NCBI GenBank assembly: GCA_036897485.1
Contig: JAYMTF010001470.1
Coordinates: forward strand, 1 to 23,260
DNA: 23,260 nt
Source: Pelargonium nanum
Lineage: Eukaryota > Streptophyta > Magnoliopsida > Geraniales > Geraniaceae
Reading direction: 5' to 3'
The notes beneath the pieces were generated by a model, which worked only from the letters and a program-made list of their open reading frames with translations, was not told the DNA's origin and made no database searches. Within the stretch, counting starts at the first letter, position 1; each line of letters begins with the position of its first letter. The translations under genes and the position numbers were made by a program. Positions 1 to 7,507 of this stretch are shown here, one piece after another.

Positions 1-419
1 ATATATATATTCTTTTTCTGATTCTGTAGTGTATGAATTATTGATCATCAAATAATTGTGTTTAGCGTCTGGTCATAAAAGAACTTAGAAATATTTTTTA
101 TTTCAACTTTAAGATTATAAGTGACTCAATTGGTTTCCAAGGTTCTATTTTGCACTCATTTATCAGTGTTTCAGATATCCTAAGTTACTTTTTAGTTGAT
201 TTACAAAATGGTGTGAAAAAGCTTTTTGAAGAATAAAAATCTAGGTGCTATTATTTTCATCCCACGGTTCTCATGAGCATCGTAAAACACTGATTGGCAG
301 TTTGAACAATTATTTATCCTTTGCAATTTAGGTGGTGCTCCGCTATATTGTTTGTGGCAAAAACTTGTACTATTTTAATATCCCACTTATAACTGTATGT
401 GGTGAACTTTTCTGTGTAG

Positions 420-3400
420 ATGCATTCTGTTGGTTTTGTTGACACAGAAGACATGAATGTCACTTCTGGGAAGCGGAAGTTTACAAGTCTGGTGGGGTAC
501 TCGGGCAGCAAACTAGCACAGGTGCATTCAGATGTGTTAATATTTTATTCTTTACAAATTTGGTTAAGTGGGAAGTTTACTTGAAAGAAACGAAGCTGTT
601 TCCTTTTCGTGAACTTGTAACCACTTGGTCGCAAGACAATATCCTTACTGTTTAACTGAAGAGGAAGAGAAAATAATAGTTATAAAAGAAGCAGCTTATG
701 TAATACTACCTCCGTTTCATATTAAATGTCTTTCTAGAGTTCTTCACACAAATTAAGAAGTTGTGCAAAATGACTTATTTAACCTCAGATCGTTGTTTGC
801 GCACACATTAATTATTACTAATTTTAGTGATAAATATCGTACTTGGGAATATAAAAAGGGCATAGTTGGAAAGTGTAGTGACTTTTTATCTTCAAATGGT
901 AGAAGGGCGTAGAGAGACATTTATTACGAAACGGAGGTAGTATGATTGTATGAGGGTAGAATGGTCAGTAGGGTCTTTTAGGAATGAGATACCAAATCTC
1001 CTCTTCTCCATTTAAAATTAGTATTGATGAAAAATAATAAAATATCCCTGATTTTGATTAATCTTTGTCGTCATAATGATGGAGAATTGGCTTGCTATGT
1101 GCATTTTCTCCGAGATTCATGAAGTGTAAAATAAGCTATTAACATAATGGCTACTTATTTGTAAAAAAAATATTAATTAATTTATTATGTCCGCTCTTTG
1201 TTCAACAACCAGTGAACATATTAAACAGCTGATCATGTATTACAGTCCACATGCTACTTACATAGTGGGAAATGTGTATTTCTGTCATTTTACAGTTCTA
1301 TCATTGTATATAATAAATTATGAATGCTTTGGTTTTGGGTTTGCAGATAATGTTTAGCAGCGTCCTCCATAAGCGGCTACCTGCTGAAGCTGGCATCAGT
1401 GTTGTATGCGTATCTCCTGGAATTGTTCAAACAAATGTTGTAAGTTTCTTGAAGCATGCAATAACTTTCTTGCCCGTTTATAAGATATTGGCATATATGC
1501 ATCATATATAATTTATATATATGGTTCCTTGTATATTATAATGATGACTAGGATCATGATGGGTCATTCCCCAACAACATTTTTTTACAACGCATTCTGT
1601 TTCCATTTCATGTTTTGAGCTGTTCTATAACATCGTATGGACACAAAACTTATGGTGATTCCATGAAAACTTTCCTAATAAAGTAAGCCCGTGTTACCTT
1701 CTCTTTTTTTTTTTTTTGTCCTCGATACAAAAAAATGTCCTTGTAAGGTTGAAGGAAATATTTTGTTGATTGCATAAATATTTGAAACCTAGGAAGCAAA
1801 GTCATTAGGGTTCGTGGAAATCTCTTTATTCAACATGTTTACCTAGACAGGCTTTCTGAAAACTGCAATGAATACTCGATTTGGTTTAATAGTTAATACA
1901 ACCTGCTATGGTGGTATCTTATTATAACTTCCCATTACGAAAAAAATTATGCACAGATTAGATTGAAGGAAATGTTTGGTTGCTGATGTAAATACATCTT
2001 CAAAATTAAGGATCAGAATCATTTGTATTAGTGGAAATCTCTTAACATAACCCAGTTAATAACTTCTAGTCTCATCAATAATGGGGACGTGTCGGAGCGT
2101 GTCGAGGATGTATCAGAAACATGTCGGATTTATTTTTCAATTATTTTTAAATTTTAATTACCGATTTGTGTGTCGGTGCTTCGTAGGGTATGCCTATTTC
2201 ATGATGGAACATATCAGTTTGTGTTTCTCATTCATTGAGTTGAAGTGTACTGACTGGTTGACATTTTAGTCTTAAACATTAATGTGGGAATGATTGCTAT
2301 ATTTTAGAAACGGCAGATGTTTATTGAATGAAGCTATTCACTATGGCTCAGTGCTTTCAGTTTTCAATTGTGTGTGTGTGTCAGTTCGCTGACTTATATT
2401 CTCACAAGGGCTTTCACTCTATCTGAATGTAGGCACGGGATCTTCCCAAAATTGTTCAAGCGGCTTATCATCTAATACCTTATTTTATCTTCAGTGCTCA
2501 AGAAGGTGAGTCTTTTCAAATGCTACTTTATATATATATACGAGAAGATAAAATCTCAGCCAAGAAGTTAATGGTTGAGACTTAGCCTAGCCTATGAGAG
2601 TTTGACACGTCACGAATCAACACTCATAGCCGCGCCAATGTATCTGTGGGCGCATAGCGCCCGTCCAAATCCGATTTCCTTGTGTCTTGGTTGAGTCTCA
2701 GCCAATTATAAAGTGACCAAGACTACTTTCTCTCTCTTTCTCTCTATTATATATATGTTTATATCTTTCTGCATTTCCTTGAACTGTCAAAAATTAGTTA
2801 TGGACATTTATTTGTACGACTTTGATTTGAAAATTTAAAGTGGTATGAAGGGCAAAAATGTCATTTCATGGGGTTATAACTTCTCTCAACCAATCTTTAG
2901 GGGGTAAACCATACTTTTTACCCGTTCAGGGGTTTAAACAAAAAAAAAAAAAAAAAAAGAGTCTAGGGGCTAAATGTTATACTTTTGATCAATCTAGGGG
3001 GTACATAGAGATTTAGCCTCATATATTTTGGTACCACCGAATTTTTAAGAGACAAAAGATATTTACTCTCTTTCTAAAGTTTTAGTGTGTTTTCGCCATT
3101 ATGCACTACCTCGTACTCGATCTTAGGAACTTGTTGCAAGGAAGAAAAGGTAAGTTGGTTTGAAGCTTGAGCTTGTTGTGATTTACCAATGCAGGTTCCC
3201 GGAGCTCTCTTTTTGCAGCAACCGATCCTCAGGTTCCCGAGTACTGCGAGCTGTTGAAAGCTGACGATTGGCCTGTTTGTGCATTCATCTCTCAGGATTG
3301 CCGTCCAACGAATCCTTCTGAAGAATCACATAACCTTGAAACTTCGTACAAGGTGTGGGGTAAGACATTGGAGATGGTAGGCCTTCCTTCGGATGCCGTG

Positions 3401-3475
3401 GAGAGGCTTTTAGAAGGGGAAGAAGTTATATGCAAATATGGAGCTCGTACTGAAGAGCGTGCCAATCCCGAATGA
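420..3475 (+). CDS. FEY: FEY-like short-chain dehydrogenase/reductase, 3' part (four exons)
   Basis: Partial gene; its earlier exons lie left of the window. Visible exons are 420-521, 1347-1439, 2433-2505 and 3195-3475, joined by introns 522-1346, 1440-2432 and 2506-3194, all GT/AG. Phases agree across every junction and give 182 C-terminal residues ending in TGA at 3473-3475. The first exon carries the SDR catalytic signature Tyr-x-x-x-Lys (GYSGSKLAQ). The second has the SPGIVQTNV stretch typical of the segment after the active site. The last has SSLFAATDPQVPEY and GLPSDAVERLLEGEE, which I recognise from plant FOREVER YOUNG proteins. The family is known as NAD(P)-dependent oxidoreductases; in Arabidopsis FEY mutants disturb shoot apical meristem and leaf development, but the substrate is unknown to me. 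The cofactor-binding GxxxGxG region must be upstream and is not seen. Another SDR of the retinol-dehydrogenase or WWOX-like type is the main alternative name. Confidence 0.85.
706..940. mobile_element. Stowaway-type MITE in FEY intron
   Basis: A 235-bp element with matching terminal inverted repeats: CTACCTCCGTTTCAT at the left end and ATTACGAAACGGAGGTAG at the right end. It is flanked by TA dinucleotides (704-705 and 941-942), the Tc1/mariner target duplication. The CTNCCTCCGT terminus is the known Stowaway signature. It has no coding capacity and would be mobilised in trans. It lies wholly inside the first visible FEY intron and should be spliced out. Confidence 0.85.
2545..2705. repeat. 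Possible small inverted-repeat element in FEY intron
   Basis: TCTCAGCCAAG near 2554 and CTTGGTTGAG near 2686 form an imperfect inverted pair. The right end is itself a near palindrome (TTGG-TGAG-CTCA-CCAA with single differences). The 160 bp between are GC-richer than the surrounding intron (CCGCGCCAATG, GGGCGCATAGCGCCC), which suggests an insertion. No clear target duplication was found, so the boundaries are approximate. Confidence 0.3.
2940..2959. repeat. Poly(A) tract in FEY intron
   Basis: An uninterrupted run of about 19 A residues lies in the last FEY intron. It sits between AGGGGGTAAACC-like and CTAGGGGGTACAT-like stretches, which look like parts of a decayed dispersed repeat. No gene is seen in it. 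Confidence 0.6.
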
Positions 3476-4840
3476 TCTGTGAATGTGTGCAACATCGTTA
3501 GATTAGATTTTCCTTGTACACTATTTGTTTTTGTTCATCGTTTTCCATCGACGACGGCCTTATAGTCATAGGTTGAGTGAAGCCATAATTTGGGGTATAT
3601 TATGTATTGGTGTATTTTCAGCTATGCAGGTTGTGATTCAGATGAGGAGGTTTAGGCCTAAACATGCTGCACTGTTACTATGTTTTTCAATCCTATGGAA
3701 GCTGCAGCCCCAATAATTTTGCTAATAAGTTGGATGCGAGATCAACTCGTCCTCTTCCGTCTCAAAATGAATGTTTTGTTCTTTTTGAACTTTTTTTTGT
3801 TTTTTTGTCTGAAAGGAGTGTTATCTTTTCTTTTTAGTAGGTTAATTATTCGTGAATTGTTAATAATTTCTCTATAACAATTTCTTTTAACACAGGATCA
3901 CAATAATACAATAGTAAAAAAAAAAATAATACAATAGTAAATATATCACATTAATTTTTCTCAAAATGAAAACAAGTACACTCATTTTGAGACAGATTGA
4001 GTATTTATTTTGAGACAATAGTAGTAGACTCAAAGGGTTTGCTCAAGTTGTGCTTATGATCTCAGATACTTGGAAAATCATTAATGTCGTTGCCGCCTGT
4101 TTGAGTCCGTACAAAAATTTCTTCAATCAACACATTGTGTTTAGGGGCATACTTGGATAGTAGTTGCACATAGACTCCATCGCCAGATCGTTATTGAGAA
4201 ATTCATGAGGTTATACATATTGTACTGTTACTCGTTTATATATTAAATATAATATTCCACTTGCAATTCATATTACTTGTATAAAGTTGGACAAATAACA
4301 TTTTTTTTTTCATATTTTTCTTATTTATAATTAAACAACAATATGACATGCATATACTATCACCCACCAATGAATTTTGGTTTTGAGAGTCAATATATGA
4401 CATATTGCACATTTGGCATATTATGATTCAACCAAGTTATTAATAAAATAATTAATATGTCACGTTTCATTAATTAACACGTCATTATGATTCAACCAAA
4501 TTATTAATTAAATAATTCAATTTTTTTGGATACTTTTGTTTGAAAGAAGTGTTGATTTTTTTTACTCTATCTACATGTACTATACAAATTGAATACTCTA
4601 TCTACACATACTATAAAACTTTTTTATTTATTGAAAAGTACTATAAAACTTTTTAGTTTTGTCATAAAGTAATTATAGTAAATTAAGTAATTATAGGGAA
4701 AAAAGAAAAGAAAATACAAGTTAATACCCAAACAAGTAATAAAATTTCAAATCTAAAACAAAGGTAAGTAACAATATAAAAAGTAAAATAGGAGAGTTAT
4801 AAAGTGGACTATTAGTTCCAAAATCTATAACCTCGTGCAA
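3476..4840. other. FEY 3' flank and AT-rich intergenic DNA
   Basis: Beyond the FEY stop lies a probable 3' UTR of unknown length, then the decayed MITE, then very AT-rich DNA. A short tandem duplication is visible: ATTATGATTCAACCAA at 4420 recurs at 4484, a 64-bp period. A second short duplication near 4564-4615 repeats ACTCTATCTACA. No coding region is seen. Confidence 0.6.
3752..4001. mobile_element. Decayed Stowaway-like MITE downstream of FEY
   Basis: The left end reads CTCTTCCGTCTCAAAATGAATG and the right end is its diverged inverse, CTCATTTTGAGACAGATTGAG. The ends are about 250 bp apart and follow the Stowaway pattern of CTC-TCCGTCTCAAAATGA. TA follows the right end but the left TA is lost, so this is an older copy. 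It starts about 280 bp after the FEY stop and may supply the end of its 3' UTR. Confidence 0.6.
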
Positions 4841-4852
4841 GCTTAAGATCAA

Positions 4853-4965
4853 CACCAAGTGGTAGAGTGGATAGAAGCTCACCGGTTTGGCTTCAAACCA
4901 CGCTCAAGGCAATGTGTTGATATATTATGTAATGTGCGTGTGTGAGTTACTTAATAAACAAAAAT
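4853..4965 (+). repeat. Candidate tRNA-derived SINE
   Basis: AGTGGTAGAGTGGATAGAAGC resembles an RNA polymerase III A box (TGGYNNAGTGG). About 30 bases on, GGCTTCAAACCACG resembles a worn B box (GGTTCGANTCC). A TGTGCGTGTGTGAGTTACTT tail, as in many plant SINEs, follows. A fragment of the head (CAAGTGGATAGAAGCTCA) recurs at about 4979-4996. No full tRNA cloverleaf can be drawn, so it is not a tRNA gene. Boundaries are approximate. Confidence 0.4.
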
Positions 4966-5014
4966 TTTCGTGCAAGCTCAAGTGGATAGAAGCTCAGTTA
5001 TTATGATAATTTAG

Positions 5015-5300
5015 ACTTGAATTCGTTGACACATAAACCCTACCCGAGAATTAATGGATTCGGAGGTGTGTTTGAAAAATTGATGAATAAATTCACACGA
5101 ACTTTAAACTATCTTGTGTCTAAAACTCATTATGCAAAAGAATTTGTCGTTCTTTCAAAATCTGTCGCAAAACAAAGAACAATTGATGAGATATGGCAAT
5201 ATCACAAAGACCAATGCAATAGAGAAAGCAATATTTTGAGTTGTGTTTCATCGGAGTCCCAAGCCAAAGCTGGTGGAACAGATTCTCCGACAAAGGCTAA
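5015..5300 (+). pseudogene. Orphan exon-like open reading frame, function not recognised
   Basis: An open frame runs from the TTG at 5017 to 5352. The part up to about 5300 has balanced, protein-like composition (for example INGFGGVFEKL, AKEFVVLSKSVAKQRTIDE, IWQYHKDQCN). Beyond that it turns into T-rich low-complexity sequence typical of an intron. The frame is bounded by a possible acceptor (ATAATTTAG ending at 5014) and a possible donor GT (5301-5302), as for an internal exon of about 286 bp. There is no upstream ATG in a good position; the first in-frame ATG is the MNKF codon near 5083. I do not recognise the protein family. It could be a captured or left-over exon of another gene, an exon of an unseen gene, or chance. 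No neighbouring exon in a compatible phase was identified. Confidence 0.35.
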
Positions 5301-5353
5301 GTTGTTTTTTATTTTAATTTTAAAAATTAGAACTAGTACTAGTACTACGTGAA

Positions 5354-5374
5354 ATATATATATATATATATATA
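5354..5374. repeat. (TA)n microsatellite
   Basis: About ten uninterrupted AT dinucleotides, just after the end of the orphan open frame. Confidence 0.9.
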
Positions 5375-5662
5375 AAAAGTGTCGGCATTATCAATAATTG
5401 TTCAGTCTTTACATGGACTGACTGACTAGTCTTTGGTCCAATTTCCAGTGCAAATAATTTGAATTCTTGTCAGAGATTTATTTACCACTCCTACCATTAG
5501 CCTTACCAAAATACTAGTAGTATTTTCTTCTATAATTTTTTTCTTATTTCAGAAAATTAAGTTTTGAGTGAATAGAGATTGTTGTAGTTATAGGTTTGTC
5601 CAATTTTGTTGGGTGTTGAGTTTGAAAGTCTAGCCCGATCCGATTCGAAAAGATCGAGTTAA

Positions 5663-5983
5663 TTTAGAGCGTCCCTAGCGCTGAAACTGAATTAAGCGTC
5701 GGAGCTGGAGATATTGGGAACATAAATTGATAGAGGGACTCGGTGCTTCCCTGCAATTGAAATGTTGGAAATGAAGAGTTGAGTCCTAAATTAAAGGACG
5801 ATCCTAAACCAGTAAAAGCATGCCAAGTTTCCGACATGGGTCTCATTTATAGTTTGAAATTGAGTCCCAACAGGGGAGTGATTTTTATTTTATTTTTAAT
5901 CCATTGTTGACGTGTCAACAAAAAAGTTGCAAATCTGATGGATATGGACTTAAATTGAGCCCCTACAATATGGATGTTCTTAA
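5663..5983. mobile_element. Possible MITE of the GAGCATCC-terminus type
   Basis: The left end TTTAGAGCGTCC and right end GGATGTTCTTAA are inverse with 9 of 12 matches, about 320 bp apart. CTACAATATGGATGTTCTTA resembles the terminus of a widespread plant MITE group (CCACANTGTGGATGCTCTTA). It is worn and has no coding capacity. The boundaries rest on pattern memory only. Confidence 0.4.
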
Positions 5984-6004
5984 CTTATGAATTTGCAAAT
6001 TTAC

Positions 6005-6545
6005 TCTACCCAAAATTGACGGACGTAACATGTTGATCGTGTCGTGTCAATTCGCTCATAAAATAATTGTTAGTGTAACTCAACTTTAGTAATAATTAGG
6101 TCGTAATTGAATTACAACAAAATACTGAACTTTTAACACCACGAAAATTTACTCATAAACACGAATGACCTTCCTTAGTAGTTTATGTCAAACTCAATCA
6201 ATTGTTGTAATACTTATGATTAACTATTATTTTGGTCTCTCCATTACTAAGAACTGACCTTCTAACATGTGAATTAAATATACGTCTATATAGTCTCCCA
6301 AATACTAAAGAAATGACCAAAATATTTCCGATGTTAAGCAAAGCAATCGACACTGATATGATATCGATCTCTTAATTTTTTTCTTCACATAGTTGATTGT
6401 GCAACTAATTTTTAGAAAAATAATAATTAAAAGACCGTTTTAATGTAAATTTAGTTCAGCTACTAAAATGATCGGGTCCTGTCAAATACATACAAAATTT
6501 TCAACACGACACGCAGACACGCTAAATGTGATGATATGTGTAATT
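6005..6545. repeat. Decayed dispersed repeat with CGTGTCGTGTC motifs
   Basis: GTTGATCGTGTCGTGTCAATTC near 6032 and CAACACGACACGCAGACACG near 6501 are roughly inverse of each other. CGTGTCGTGT/ACACGACACG strings are typical of an abundant plant dispersed repeat, and a related string lies after the TNP gene at 10527-10540. The rest of the stretch is AT-rich with no coding region. Family and exact limits are unknown. Confidence 0.35.
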
Positions 6546-6937
6546 AGGCATTGAGATAGTTAATGGTGGAAATGTAAAGAGAAGCTTTCCAGCAATGCTA
6601 TCATGTTGGAAATGAAATAATATAATAAAACAACCCACTAGCTGCTGACTTAGCCACATGCTCATCTGGGGTTATGTTAATTGTACCAACACATAAAACA
6701 AAAAGAAATACAGACCCCAACAACACATTATTTACTTATTATTTTCTTATAATAACTTTAAGCACTTGCTCATATTATTATTTTTTTAATGTTCAAAACC
6801 TTTACAGATCCAACTCATTCAATACATTCAGATTCCCACTCTCCTCTGAAACAAAAAAAAAAACTGGTTCTAAGAGAAAGAGTTGCAGAGCAAAAGCAGA
6901 TATATAGATGCACAGCCACAGCCACAATCATGAACAG

Positions 6938-7087
6938 GTAATTAAATCATTTCATTTCATTAACTTTTGAGCTAGCTAAGCTAATCTACCTGTTTAATCA
7001 TCACTTACTTATAATCACTGTACCTTTCACTTTCTTATTTCAAAGATTGATTCTGAGTTTGCTTTGCTTCTCCATTATTGTTTTCAG
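6938..7087 (+). other. Probable 5' UTR intron of the TNP gene
   Basis: The donor AACAG|GTAATTAAATC and acceptor TTGTTTTCAG|ACC bracket 150 bp of T-rich sequence. UTR introns are common in this gene family. Splicing would join an upstream frame starting at 6908 (MHSHSHNHEQ) to codons from 7088. It is inferred from the sequence alone. Confidence 0.5.
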
Positions 7088-7263
7088 ACCAACACCTTGA
7101 AAGTTGAATGTTTGAGCTTGAGCTTGAGCTTGGTCAATATTGGTCAAATCTACCCTTGACAGAGGGCACAGGATTGGCCTGACCCAAGAGAGGCCCACAA
7201 TGGCAACTCATAGATTTCAGTTCACTGTTGCATTCATCTTCAGTCAAACCCTTATATAATTAT

Positions 7264-7503
7264 ATGGTGGGTTTCCTGGACACTTACAGCTAGCTGAGGT
7301 GAAAGCATTCGGGTCGTTACATATTTCACATTATACACAAATCTACCCATTATAGTGTGTATGGTGTGTTTCCAGGATCCCGCTGAGGGAAAAGCATTCG
7401 GGTCGTTACATATTTCGACATAACTAAATCTACCCATAGCATAGCATAAGGTGTGTTTCTGGTCACTTACAAGTTACAAAAGCATTCAGGTCGTTACACT
7501 AAG
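7264..7503 (+). repeat. Three imperfect tandem repeats reaching the TNP start codon
   Basis: Units begin at 7264 (97 bp), 7361 (87 bp) and 7448 (about 56 bp, partial). Each opens with a variant of ATGGTGTGTTTCCAGG and contains GCATTCGGGTCGTTACA (GCATTCAGGTCGTTACA in the third). The first two also share AAATCTACCC, and a copy of that string at about 7147 hints at an older partial unit. Units 1 and 2 begin with ATG and encode related short upstream peptides. Unit 3 has AAG instead and lies in frame with the main coding sequence. Confidence 0.85.
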
Positions 7504-7507
7504 ATCT

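Larger units (their letters stand above)
6908..7507 (+). promoter_or_regulatory. TNP 5' leader with several upstream ORFs
   Basis: The 600 bases before the TNP start contain at least five upstream AUGs with short frames: 6908 (33 codons if the UTR intron is removed, stop 7157-7159), 6930, 7108-7182 (24 codons), 7200-7259 (19 codons), 7264 (9 codons) and 7361 (20 codons). If transcribed, these would be expected to lower translation of the main frame. The transcription start is not mapped; a purine-rich, poly(A)-containing stretch at about 6820-6905 looks like early 5' UTR. No clear TATA box was chosen. Confidence 0.5.

Noticed and set aside
1320-1511. Separate small gene starting at 1320
   Set aside because: It is FEY exon 1347-1439 read through both splice sites; the flanking residues are intron sequence.
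4853-4920. A functional tRNA gene
   Set aside because: A-box-like and B-box-like strings are present but no acceptor stem or anticodon arm can be formed; a SINE-like reading fits better.
7451-7507. Starting the TNP protein at GTG 7451 (19 extra codons)
   Set aside because: Plant nuclear genes start at AUG; the first in-frame AUG after the stop at 7442-7444 is 7508, and the extra codons are repeat sequence. The extension is kept only as a speculation in the findings.
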